Shown piece after piece: positions 1-6,060 of a stretch of DNA of 7,532 nt. Under the pieces are notes generated by a model. It saw only the letters and a program-made list of their open reading frames with translations, ran no database searches and had not been told where the DNA came from. The position numbers and the translations under genes are program-made. The stretch is from NCBI GenBank assembly GCA_900551355.1, contig URVR01000081.1, forward strand, positions 1 to 7,532. Direction: 5' to 3'. How positions within the stretch are numbered: the stretch's first letter is position 1; the number at the start of each line of letters is the position of its first letter. Source of the stretch: an uncultured Eubacteriales bacterium. Lineage in GTDB: Bacteria > Bacillota > Clostridia > Oscillospirales > Oscillospiraceae.

Positions 1-284
1 GAACAGGGACGGTGCTGGTGCCGTGGGGGGCGGTGGAGTGCCTGCTGGGAAATGTGCCCAAGGGCATCGCGCTGCTGGCGCTGTTCGCGGTGATCTCCGT
101 GGTGCGCAGCGTGCTGGAGCCGAAGCTGGTGGCGGCCCAGGCGGGACTGCCGCCGCTGGCGTCGCTGGCGGCCATGTATGTGGGCTTCTGTGCCATGGGC
201 GTGGCGGGAATGGTGCTCTCGCCCGTTCTGCTGCTGCTGGTCAAGCAGCTCCACGACGGGGGCTATATCCGGCTTTGGAGGTAG
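1..284 (+). CDS. ytvI: YtvI-like AI-2E family membrane protein, C-terminal part
   Basis: This is the last ~94 codons of a gene that enters from the left; the first full codon is at base 3 and the stop is TAG at 282-284. The visible protein carries the C-terminal signature of the AI-2E transporter superfamily in its sporulation-type YtvI form: TGTVLVPWG, then a hydrophobic segment, VRSVLEPKLV, PPLASLAAMYVGF and a last hydrophobic stretch ending in GMVLSPVLLLLVKQL. These match the PW, EPK and PL..L.AMYVG blocks known from YtvI proteins. Family members are polytopic membrane proteins; YtvI itself has no firmly established substrate and is linked to sporulation by its expression. There is no terminator after the stop, so readthrough into the next gene is possible. 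The assignment rests only on the C-terminus; another AI-2E subgroup is the main alternative. Confidence 0.75.
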   Translation, partial: TGTVLVPWGAVECLLGNVPKGIALLALFAVISVVRSVLEPKLVAAQAGLPPLASLAAMYVGFCAMGVAGMVLSPVLLLLVKQLHDGGYIRLWR

Positions 285-313
285 TTGCCACCGGGAAAAG
301 AAGGTGCTATAAT
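285..313 (+). promoter_or_regulatory. Sigma-A promoter for the hydantoinase gene, extended -10
   Basis: TTGCCA at 285-290 and TATAAT at 308-313 are separated by 17 bases, with TG at 305-306 giving an extended -10. The -35 box begins on the base after the ytvI stop codon. Transcription would start near base 320, leaving a leader of about 30 bases before the ATG at 351. Confidence 0.8.
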
Positions 314-350
314 AGCGTCAAACCTACAAAAAGAGACAGGAGGCCCTGGG

Positions 351-1727
351 ATGAGAGTTTTATTCAAGAACGGCACCGTGGTATCCGGCAAGGGCACACG
401 GCGGGCGGACGTGCTGGTGGACGGCGAGAAGATCCAGCGGGTGGCCCGCGACATCCATGTGGACGACGCGCAGGTGGTGGACGCCGCCGGCATGCTGCTG
501 ATGCCCGGCTTTATCGACGCCCATACCCACTTTGACCTGGACGTGTGCAATACCACCACGGCGGACGATTTTGCCTCCGGCTCCCGGGCGGCGCTGCGGG
601 GCGGCACCACCACCATCGTGGATTTCGCCTGCCCCAACAAGGGTGAGACGCTCCACGACGGTCTGCGGCTGTGGCACGAGAAGGCGGACGGCAAGTGCGC
701 CTGCGACTACGGCTTCCACATGACCATCGACGACTGGAACGACACCATCGAAAGCGAGATCGACGACATGTACGCCGAGGGCATCTCCTCCTTCAAGATG
801 TACATGACGTACCCGGCCATGATGATCGGCGACAAGCTGATGTACAAGGCCCTGAAGAAGCTGAAGGAGAAGGGCGGCATCTGCGGCGTACACTGCGAGA
901 ACGCCGGGGTCATCGACGCCCTCATCGAGGAGAAGAAGGCCGCCGGCGAGCAGGGCAGCGTGGGCTGCCACCCCCGGACGCGCCCTGATTTTCTGGAGGC
1001 GGAGGCCGTGGGACGGCTGCTGCACATCGCGGAGGCCGTGGACATCCCGGTGGTGATCGTACATACCACCAACGCGGCGGCGCTGCGGGAGATCGAGGCG
1101 GCCCGGCGCCGTGGGCAGAAGGTATATGTGGAGACGTGCCCCCAGTACCTCATCCTGGACGACAGCGTGTACGACAACGAGGACTGGCTCCAGGCGGCCA
1201 AGTACGTCTGCGCCCCGCCCATCCGCAAGGCGGCGGACCGCAGGGCGCTGTGGCAGGCCATCCGCCGGGGCGAGGTGCAGACCGTGTCCACCGACCATTG
1301 CAGCTTCACCACGGCGCAGAAGCTGGCGGGGAAGGACGATTTCACCGCCATTCCCGGCGGTCTGCCCGGCGTGGAGACCCGGGGCGAGCTGGTGTACACC
1401 TTCGGCGTGACCACCCGGAAGATCAGTCTGGCCGCCATGTGCCGCGTGCTGGCGGAGAATCCCGCCAGGCTGTACGGCATGTTCCCCCGCAAGGGCATCA
1501 TTGCCGAGGGCGCGGATGCGGACATCGTGGTGTACGACCCGGCGGCGGATCACGTTATCCGCGCCGAGGACATGGTGGGCGCGGCGGACTACAACCCCTA
1601 TGAAGGCGTGGTGACCAAGGGCTCCATCAAGCAGGTGTGGCTGCGAGGCAAGCTGGCCGTCAACGAGGGCCGCGTGCTGGCGGGGCCGGACGGCAAATAT
1701 ATCCGGCGCGGCAAGTGCTGCCTGTGA
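351..1727 (+). CDS. hydA: Dihydropyrimidinase / D-hydantoinase family amidohydrolase
   Basis: The protein has 458 residues, the usual length for the cyclic amidohydrolase family (dihydropyrimidinase, hydantoinase, allantoinase). Such enzymes are cytoplasmic and hydrolyse the amide bond of dihydropyrimidines or hydantoins to N-carbamoyl amino acids. The two-metal site is complete: H58 and H60 in GFIDAHTHFD, the bridging carboxylated lysine K149 in SSFKMYMTYP, H181 in GVHCENAG, H238 in VVIVHTTNAA, and the catalytic D315 in STDHCSF. The C-terminal part keeps the typical NPARLYGMFPRKG and GADADIVVYDP blocks. The start ATG at 351 is chosen because AGGAGG at 338-343 lies 7 bases before it; the frame is open further upstream but has no better site. 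No preA/preT-like reductase or carbamoyl amidase gene lies nearby, so the natural substrate cannot be read from context. K149 and the HCENAG block favour dihydropyrimidinase over dihydroorotase. Confidence 0.92.
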   Translation: MRVLFKNGTVVSGKGTRRADVLVDGEKIQRVARDIHVDDAQVVDAAGMLLMPGFIDAHTHFDLDVCNTTTADDFASGSRAALRGGTTTIVDFACPNKGETLHDGLRLWHEKADGKCACDYGFHMTIDDWNDTIESEIDDMYAEGISSFKMYMTYPAMMIGDKLMYKALKKLKEKGGICGVHCENAGVIDALIEEKKAAGEQGSVGCHPRTRPDFLEAEAVGRLLHIAEAVDIPVVIVHTTNAAALREIEAARRRGQKVYVETCPQYLILDDSVYDNEDWLQAAKYVCAPPIRKAADRRALWQAIRRGEVQTVSTDHCSFTTAQKLAGKDDFTAIPGGLPGVETRGELVYTFGVTTRKISLAAMCRVLAENPARLYGMFPRKGIIAEGADADIVVYDPAADHVIRAEDMVGAADYNPYEGVVTKGSIKQVWLRGKLAVNEGRVLAGPDGKYIRRGKCCL

Positions 1728-1744
1728 GCGGGAGGGTATAGACG

Positions 1745-2296
1745 ATGCTGGACAAGACGCTGGGCTATATCCTCTGCTGCCAGTCGCCGGGACTGTTTCT
1801 GGCGGCGGCGGTGCTGGTCATCGCATATTTTGCCGGGCGGAAAAAGCACCGGTTCAAGGCGGTGCTGAAGCTGCTGCTGGCCATCGTGTGCGCGGTGGGC
1901 GGCATTGCCCTGTACTATCTGGGTATGTACGACGAATATTTCACCATCCGAGACTTCTACCAGATCCGGCCTGCCGGCTGGGTGGGCGTCGGTATCGCGG
2001 CGTTCTTCACGCTGCTGGCACTGGTGCGGGCGTTCTTCGCCGCTGCCGATGCCCGGCGGGAGGAGAAGGCCGCCAACCGGGCGGAGAACCAGCGGTTGGC
2101 GGCGGAGGCCGCTGCCGCCGAGGCCGCGGCGCGGGAGAGCGCCCGGCAGGAGCAGGCGGCGCCGCCGGCGGAGGCCGTTCCCGCCGCGGACGAGCCTGCC
2201 GCGGACGCACCGGCTGTGACGCCGGAGATGCCGCCACAGGAACCGGAGCCGGAACCGGCGGAGACACCGGAGGAGCCTGCACAGACAGAGGCATAA
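1745..2296 (+). CDS. Small membrane protein with Ala/Glu coiled region and Pro/Glu-rich tail
   Basis: I do not recognise this 183-residue protein. Three hydrophobic segments are visible at about residues 13-30, 38-59 and 78-99, the first two separated by a basic turn (GRKKHRFK). After residue 100 the protein becomes hydrophilic: an Ala/Glu/Arg stretch (about 100-137) that could form a helix or coiled coil, followed by a low-complexity Pro/Glu/Ala tail to the end. The ATG at 1745 follows GGAGG (1731-1735) by 9 bases. The gene begins 17 bases after the hydantoinase stop, so the two are very likely co-transcribed. Its TAA stop lies inside the left arm of the terminator. The layout suggests a membrane anchor with a flexible tail, but no function can be assigned. 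The tail composition also suits GC-rich drift and may be poorly conserved. Confidence 0.75.
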   Translation: MLDKTLGYILCCQSPGLFLAAAVLVIAYFAGRKKHRFKAVLKLLLAIVCAVGGIALYYLGMYDEYFTIRDFYQIRPAGWVGVGIAAFFTLLALVRAFFAAADARREEKAANRAENQRLAAEAAAAEAAARESARQEQAAPPAEAVPAADEPAADAPAVTPEMPPQEPEPEPAETPEEPAQTEA

Positions 2297-2336
2297 AAAG
2301 AGCGCTGTTCCCAACGGGAACAGCGCTCTTTTTATG
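2292..2336. terminator. Bidirectional rho-independent terminator between convergent operons
   Basis: A perfect 21-bp inverted repeat (2292-2312 with 2316-2336) has a 3-base loop, AAC. The GC core AGCGCTGTTCCC is flanked by runs of five A and five T, so each strand reads a stem followed by a T-tract. It closes the rightward hydantoinase operon, whose stop codon it contains, and the leftward flippase operon, whose last stop is at 2340-2342. Confidence 0.93.
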
Positions 2337-2339
2337 TAC

Positions 2340-2837
2340 TCAGTGGTTCCCGCAGCCGCCGGCGGGCCTGGGCATGGGATGGGCCTGCTTGCCGGTGATC
2401 TCATGAGGCACGATCTTCACGATCTTCGTGGCGGCGAAGCACCGATCCATGCAGGCGGCCAGACCGCCCATACCCTTGGGATCCAGCGCCTCCACCAGCA
2501 GGAGCAGGGCCTTGGTGCGCTCTCCGTCGTCGGTGACCACCTGCGCCTGCCCCCGTACCACGGCGGAGTCGTAGGCCGTCTCGAACTCGTTGGGGACGAT
2601 GGACATGCGGGACACGGCGGTAAGGCACACGGGCGGCTCCTTTTCCAGCAGCTGCCACTTCTCGCCTGCGCCGGCGCAGTGGAAGTACAGCACTTTGTAC
2701 GCCTCATCCACCACATGGTTGACGGGTACGCAGTAGGGCGTGCCGTCCTGCCCGGCCATGGACAGCGCGGCGTAGGGAGCGCTTTTCAGCACCTCCCAGG
2801 CGAAGGCCTCGTCCCGTTCGCGGTCTTTTCTGCGCAT
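2340..2837 (-). CDS. NimA-like pyridoxamine 5'-phosphate oxidase-family flavin-binding protein
   Basis: The 165-residue protein matches the split-barrel flavin-binding family that includes nitroimidazole-resistance protein NimA. The N-terminus is MRRKDRE, typical of that family, followed by PYCVPVNHVVD (34-44), LYFHCAGAGEK (50-60, with H53 and K60) and PPVCLTAVSRM. Family members bind FMN or related cofactors and usually reduce small molecules; many have unknown substrates, so antibiotic resistance should not be assumed. The tail, with HPMPRP and GGCGNH, holds two His and one Cys close together, which could bind metal but may be chance. The ATG follows AAGGAGG (2846-2852) by 8 bases, and that site overlaps the stop codon of the upstream ATP-grasp gene. 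It is the last gene of the flippase operon. Confidence 0.85.
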   Translation of the reverse strand: MRRKDRERDEAFAWEVLKSAPYAALSMAGQDGTPYCVPVNHVVDEAYKVLYFHCAGAGEKWQLLEKEPPVCLTAVSRMSIVPNEFETAYDSAVVRGQAQVVTDDGERTKALLLLVEALDPKGMGGLAACMDRCFAATKIVKIVPHEITGKQAHPMPRPAGGCGNH

Positions 2838-2845
2838 GGTGGTAT

Positions 2846-2853
2846 CCTCCTTA
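2846..2853 (-). promoter_or_regulatory. Ribosome binding site overlapping an upstream stop codon
   Basis: On the minus strand the sequence TAAGGAGG contains both the TAA stop of the ATP-grasp gene (2853-2851) and the AAGGAGG ribosome site of the NimA-like gene. Ribosomes finishing the first gene end on the entry site of the second, so translational coupling is likely. Confidence 0.8.
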
Positions 2854-3861
2854 TTTCAAGTTCAGTATCCGCTTGTAATAGGGCCACAGGCCGGTCTTTT
2901 CCGGCCACAGGGGCGCCAGCTGGCACAGATCGGTGCCGGGGAAGTTGTTGCCCTCGATGATGGCGGGGCCGTCCGGCGTGATGGCCATGTCCCAGCCCAC
3001 ATGCCCCATGCCGGGGAACACCTGAGCCGCCTCCTTGGCCAGGGCGATGGCCTCCGGCACCATGGGCAGCTGATAGCCCACCAGCGGGATGCCGGTGTCC
3101 GGGTGCCTGTCATAGAGGTTGAAGTAGTCGTCGGTGGCGGGGGTGGTGATGCGCCCGGTGTCCACATCCACCCGGGCCAGGATGCCGCCCTGTCCGGAGT
3201 TGTCGCACACGCTGTCGCCGGTGCCCATCTTCACGATGATGTAGGCGATGGTCACGTTTCCCTTCACGTTGTCGGTAAGGATGCGCATGGTGTTGACGCT
3301 GCCGGGATGGAGCCGCGCCATGTCCGGGTGTTGGATGAGCTGGTGCTCCAGCACCACCATCTTCTTTTCCCGGACGTAGGCCAGCATGGCGGCGGGGGAG
3401 TCGAAATCTGCCACCCGCAGGCGTTCCACGCCCCGGCCGCTGTCGCCGTGGTTGATCTTGGCGAAGATGTATTCCTGCCCCGCCACGAAATCCGCCATCT
3501 GTTGGTCCGTGGCCGTCTCGCCGTTCAGCGTCTCCCGGTGCAGATAGGCCCGGAACGTCTCGTTGAACTTCAGCTTGTCGTCGAAATCGTCGTTGTAGGC
3601 GGGATCGTTCATCAGCTCAAAGACCTTCCGGTTGCGGACGCGGGTGAGATAGGTGTCCCGCTGCCGGCCGGTGAGGTCGTAGAAACCGTACATGACGTAG
3701 TCGTAGTACCCGGCGCCGTACCGCGCGGCGCACCACAGGATGTCGAAGAACGTGTGCACCCGGCTCTGGCCGCACTTGTCGCGGACCACGTCCAGCATGT
3801 GGGACAGCTTCTTCCAGCGGACGCCGGTGAGAACGCGGGCAATATACTTGATGTTGGGCAT
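2851..3861 (-). CDS. Sugar-transfer-associated ATP-grasp protein
   Basis: The 336-residue protein fits the ATP-grasp family found beside polysaccharide genes (sugar-transfer-associated ATP-grasp). Visible blocks in order are FAKINHGDSGRGV (133-145, with K135 as likely ATP contact), VVLEHQLIQHP (169-179, hinge), SVNTMRILT (188-196, with R193), CDNSGQGGILARVD (219-232), and the metal-binding end GHVGWDMAITPDGPAIIEGN (286-305), where D291, E303 and N305 are the expected magnesium ligands. ATP-grasp enzymes join a carboxylate to an amine or thiol through an acyl phosphate, so this protein may attach an amino acid or similar group to a glycan; that substrate is inference. The ATG follows AAAGGAG (3870-3876) by 8 bases. 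It lies 18 bases after the flippase stop in the same operon, which supports a role with an exported glycan. Confidence 0.85.
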   Translation of the reverse strand: MPNIKYIARVLTGVRWKKLSHMLDVVRDKCGQSRVHTFFDILWCAARYGAGYYDYVMYGFYDLTGRQRDTYLTRVRNRKVFELMNDPAYNDDFDDKLKFNETFRAYLHRETLNGETATDQQMADFVAGQEYIFAKINHGDSGRGVERLRVADFDSPAAMLAYVREKKMVVLEHQLIQHPDMARLHPGSVNTMRILTDNVKGNVTIAYIIVKMGTGDSVCDNSGQGGILARVDVDTGRITTPATDDYFNLYDRHPDTGIPLVGYQLPMVPEAIALAKEAAQVFPGMGHVGWDMAITPDGPAIIEGNNFPGTDLCQLAPLWPEKTGLWPYYKRILNLK

Positions 3862-3879
3862 AAGAGACGCTCCTTTCAG

Positions 3880-5394
3880 TCAGCGGCGGAAAATACGGTG
3901 CAGCGGCGCGGTGACGAGGCCCCGCTCGTAGCGGTTCAGGCCGAACAGCCACATGCACGCGGCGTAGACCGCCACGAAGATCAGTCCCGGCGGGATCAGC
4001 TGCCAGTAGGTGGTGGGGTGTACCTTCACGGCCAGCAGCACCGCCGTCACGGTGGGCAGCAGCATGGCCGGCATCAGGTGGAAGATGTGCCGCCAGAAGG
4101 CGGGGATATTCAGACCGATGCGGCGGTAGTAGTACCAGTTCATCAGGATCACGTTGCCGATCAGCGTGGCGATGGCGGTGCCGATGGCGGCGCCCAGCCC
4201 CTCCCACTTGATGCACAGGGGGATGGAGATGGCCGCGTTGCCCAGCGCCACCCCCAGATAGACCAGCGAGCGGAACTTGTGCATGTTCTTGGCCCGCTGG
4301 ATCTCGATGCCCACGGTCTGCACGTTGGTCCACAGGCAGGAGAAGAACAGCAGCAGCGTGGTCCAGTAGTCCACGGCGAACTTCTCGTCGCCGCCCCACA
4401 GCACCACGAAGGACTGTCCGATGGCCACAAAGCCCAGGAAGATCCCGGCCAGCAGGATGAACTGCAGGCGCCCCACCCGAGTGAACAGCGCGTCCAGTGT
4501 GCGCATGGGGGCGTTTTCCGCCACCAGCCGGTGCACCCGCGGCGTCATCACATTGGAGATGGCGTTGCCGAAGGCCAGATAGAACATATTGAGCTGGGCG
4601 GCGATGGTGTAGACCGTGACGGCGGTGGAGCCCTGGAACCACATGAGCAGCTGCCGGTCGATGGCCCAGTTGAAGTTGTCCACCACGATACCGATAAAGA
4701 CGTACAGCGTGAAGCCCAGCATCTCCCGGAGCAGGCCGAAATCGTACCGCCGGAAGGAGAAGGGCATCCGCAGCCTGAAAAGGCAATAGCCGATGTTCAG
4801 GATGCCGCTGAGAACGGTGAAGATCAGGGACACCACCGTCAGCGCCACGGAGCGGTAGCCGATGATCAGCAGGGGGATCATAATGAGGGGATTGAGCACC
4901 TGCTTGCCCATAGCCACGATCTTCTGGAACAGATACTGCTCGTTGATGGTGACATGGGACTCAAAAACGCTGATGGGGAACGTCAGTGCGGCGTTCACCG
5001 TCATGATGCGCAGCAGCTTCTCCGCCAGCGCGATCTCCTCCGCCGTCAGCTTCTTGCCGAAAATGACGTCGCAGTAGGACAGGCCGAAGCCGATGGCCAG
5101 CACCGCCGCGCCCAGCACCAGATAGGTGATGAGGAACATACCGTTGAGCTTGGCACAGCCCTTTTTGTCCCCGGCGGCACGGAACCGGGAGTAGTAGCGG
5201 ATATAGGCGCTGCCCAGCCCGAAGCTCAGCAGGTTCAGGTAGCTGATGATGGGCAGGACGGCCTGATAGACGCCGAACTCGCTGTCGCCCAGCCGGTTCA
5301 GCATGATGGGCGTGTAGACCAGCGAGATGATGGTGCTCAGCGCCATGGACACATAGGACAGCACGGCGCCTGCCCGTATCTGATTCACCTTCAC
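3880..5394 (-). CDS. Oligosaccharide flippase family membrane protein (Wzx/MOP type)
   Basis: The 504-residue protein is hydrophobic throughout and has the size and pattern of the polysaccharide-exporter branch of the MOP superfamily, which flips lipid-linked oligosaccharides across the cytoplasmic membrane. The N-terminus MKVNQIRAGAVLSYVSMALSTIISLVYTPIMLNRLGDSEFGVYQ is diagnostic in content: an N-terminal amphipathic start, TM1, then the conserved R-LG-SEFGVY loop (given here as key blocks RLGDSEFGVYQ). A second typical block is GSAYIRYYSRFR. The GTG at 5394-5392 is chosen as start because AAAGGAGG (5402-5409) lies 7 bases upstream. A GTG at 5424 opens the same frame ten codons earlier but falls upstream of the predicted transcription start. 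It is the first gene of a three-gene leftward operon. The exact glycan is unknown because no glycosyltransferase lies in the window. Confidence 0.88.
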   Translation of the reverse strand: MKVNQIRAGAVLSYVSMALSTIISLVYTPIMLNRLGDSEFGVYQAVLPIISYLNLLSFGLGSAYIRYYSRFRAAGDKKGCAKLNGMFLITYLVLGAAVLAIGFGLSYCDVIFGKKLTAEEIALAEKLLRIMTVNAALTFPISVFESHVTINEQYLFQKIVAMGKQVLNPLIMIPLLIIGYRSVALTVVSLIFTVLSGILNIGYCLFRLRMPFSFRRYDFGLLREMLGFTLYVFIGIVVDNFNWAIDRQLLMWFQGSTAVTVYTIAAQLNMFYLAFGNAISNVMTPRVHRLVAENAPMRTLDALFTRVGRLQFILLAGIFLGFVAIGQSFVVLWGGDEKFAVDYWTTLLLFFSCLWTNVQTVGIEIQRAKNMHKFRSLVYLGVALGNAAISIPLCIKWEGLGAAIGTAIATLIGNVILMNWYYYRRIGLNIPAFWRHIFHLMPAMLLPTVTAVLLAVKVHPTTYWQLIPPGLIFVAVYAACMWLFGLNRYERGLVTAPLHRIFRR

Positions 5395-5401
5395 CGCTCC
5401 A

Positions 5402-5409
5402 CCTCCTTT
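5402..5409 (-). promoter_or_regulatory. Ribosome binding site deciding the flippase start
   Basis: AAAGGAGG on the minus strand is placed 7 bases before the GTG at 5394 and lies inside the longer frame that would begin at 5424. It is the only strong ribosome site near this gene's 5' end. Confidence 0.85.
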
Positions 5410-5427
5410 TTCGCGCAATGACACTTC

Positions 5428-5456
5428 ATTATAGCCTATACCGCCGTCGGTGTAAA
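5428..5456 (-). promoter_or_regulatory. Sigma-A promoter of the flippase operon
   Basis: On the minus strand TTTACA (5456-5451) and TATAAT (5433-5428) are separated by exactly 17 bases. The start of transcription is expected near 5421, giving a leader of about 27 bases before the GTG at 5394. Confidence 0.82.
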
Positions 5457-5463
5457 GCGGGAA

Positions 5464-5488
5464 GCGGAAAAAGATGGTTTTCCTCCGG
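5464..5488. repeat. 25-base direct repeat, copy 1
   Basis: This copy reads GCGGAAAAAGATGG followed by TTTTCCTCCGG on the plus strand and matches 6106-6130 at 24 of 25 positions; the difference is C at 5483 against T at 6125. It contains a short inverted repeat, GGAAAA and TTTTCC around AGATGG. It ends 8 bases upstream of the -35 box of the flippase promoter and lies just after the stop codon of the MATE relic. Confidence 0.85.
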
Positions 5489-5490
5489 CG

Positions 5491-5945
5491 TCAGCCCTTC
5501 AGCGCCGCGGTGTACGACCGCATGACCGCCGCCGCATAGATCATGACCAGCACCTCCGTGATGGGCATGGCGAGCCAGAGGGCCTCCGCGCCGGCTAGCA
5601 CCGCAGCGGTGGTGCGGCCCGGGTCGCCGTCGTTCCGCAGGAACGCCGCCAGCATCTGGTTGAACAGGAACAGCGGGAACACATATTTGATGGGCAGCAT
5701 GTGCCGCTGCCGCGCTTTGTGCTGAAGATGACGCTGCCGCCAATGCCCATCAAAAGGCCAAGGCTGTAGATGATGTTCCATACCGGCGCCACCACCGCCA
5801 GCGCCGCCGTGCCCTCCGGCCCGTGGTACTGGCCCACCATGGCCGTGTCCACGATGGAGTACACCGATGTGATCATGGCGCTGCCGAAGGCCGCCGACAG
5901 GTATTTGAAGTACATGGGTCTGATGCTGCCGTTCAGTAAGTTCAT
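5491..5945 (-). pseudogene. MATE-family efflux transporter relic with internal deletions and frameshift
   Basis: The first 81 codons from the ATG at 5945 (AAAAGGAG at 5955-5962, 9 bases before) encode a good MATE N-terminus: MNLLNGSIRPMYFKYL, then SIVDTAMVGQYHGPEGTAALA, GLLMGIGGSVIFSTKRG. At about 5695-5712 the homology stops and resumes in another frame with PIKYVFPLFLFNQMLAAFLRNDG, a block that normally follows some tens of residues later. After AAVLAG, near 5583-5599, it jumps again to EALWLAMPITEVLVMIY, which resembles the last membrane helix, and ends at the TGA at 5493-5491. About 150 recognisable codons remain of the ~440-450 usual for MATE drug/sodium or drug/proton antiporters, so no functional transporter can be made. 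Reading straight on in the first frame gives a stop at 5597-5595. The promoter, leader and ribosome site upstream are all intact. Confidence 0.85.
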
Positions 5946-5969
5946 AGTGCATGTCTCCTTTTCGTATGC

Positions 5970-6018
5970 AAAAAAGCCGGACAAGGAACAGACATCTCAG
6001 TCTGTCTCTTGTCCGGCT
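5970..6018 (-). terminator. Intrinsic terminator in the MATE leader (attenuator)
   Basis: On the minus strand the arms 6018-6000 and 5993-5975 form a 19-bp stem with 17 Watson-Crick pairs, one G-U and one A-C mismatch, a 6-base loop TGAGAT, and a run of six T (5975-5970, the first one paired). It lies between the promoter and the MATE start, where a terminator must be regulated or would silence the gene. The left arm is coding sequence of the leader peptide and the loop begins with its stop codon. On the plus strand no T-run follows, so it acts leftward only. Confidence 0.88.
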
Positions 6019-6035
6019 GTCGTTTCTCTGAACAA
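5997..6035 (-). CDS. Leader peptide ORF, 12 codons, TTG start
   Basis: The frame reads MFRETTAGQETD if the TTG at 6035-6033 initiates, with TGA at 5999-5997. CGGAGGG supplies a strong ribosome site (GGAGG at 6045-6041) 5 bases before the TTG, and the predicted transcription start is only about 10 bases further up, so little else can be translated from this RNA. The six codons AGQETD are the left arm of the terminator and the stop lies in its loop, so a ribosome in the second half of the ORF would prevent the hairpin from forming. The ribosome site itself is in the loop of a small hairpin (CTCG with CGAG, 6048-6036). This is the design of ribosome-controlled attenuators such as bmrB before bmrCD in Bacillus subtilis. 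I do not recognise the peptide as a named family. The non-ATG start and short length are the main doubts. Confidence 0.7.
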   Translation of the reverse strand: MFRETTAGQETD

Positions 6036-6060
6036 CTCGCCCTCCGAGCGAACAAGGCGC

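Noticed and set aside
360..1553. 397-codon minus-strand frame opposite the hydantoinase gene
   Set aside because: Antisense shadow of a gene with a complete catalytic residue set.
1598..2404. 268-codon minus-strand frame opposite the small membrane protein
   Set aside because: Arg/Leu/Pro-rich shadow; it would run through the perfect two-way terminator and has no ribosome site.
2836..5421. Open frame of 861 codons on the plus strand opposite the flippase and ATP-grasp genes
   Set aside because: Composition is His/Val/Gln/Gly-rich as expected for the antisense frame of GC-rich genes; it has no credible protein motif, and the opposite strand holds clear families with ribosome sites and a promoter.
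5464..5488. Repeat copy 1 as a terminator of the MATE relic
   Set aside because: The inverted repeat is only 6 bp of A/T-rich pairs with no proper T-run after it on the minus strand; the same sequence in copy 2 is upstream of genes, so a terminator role does not explain it.
5491..5952. 153-codon minus-strand frame starting at ATG 5952 and ending at the MATE relic stop
   Set aside because: This ATG is only about 2 bases from the ribosome site and its first half (MHYELTERQHQ...) is out of frame with the MATE N-terminus; the frame stays open by chance and only its C-terminal part is real homology.
5970..6060. Known metabolite riboswitch in the MATE leader
   Set aside because: The leader before the terminator is only about 35-40 bases from the predicted transcript start, and I see no conserved core of guanidine, xanthine, preQ1 or fluoride riboswitches. 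The ribosome site and short ORF explain the space better.
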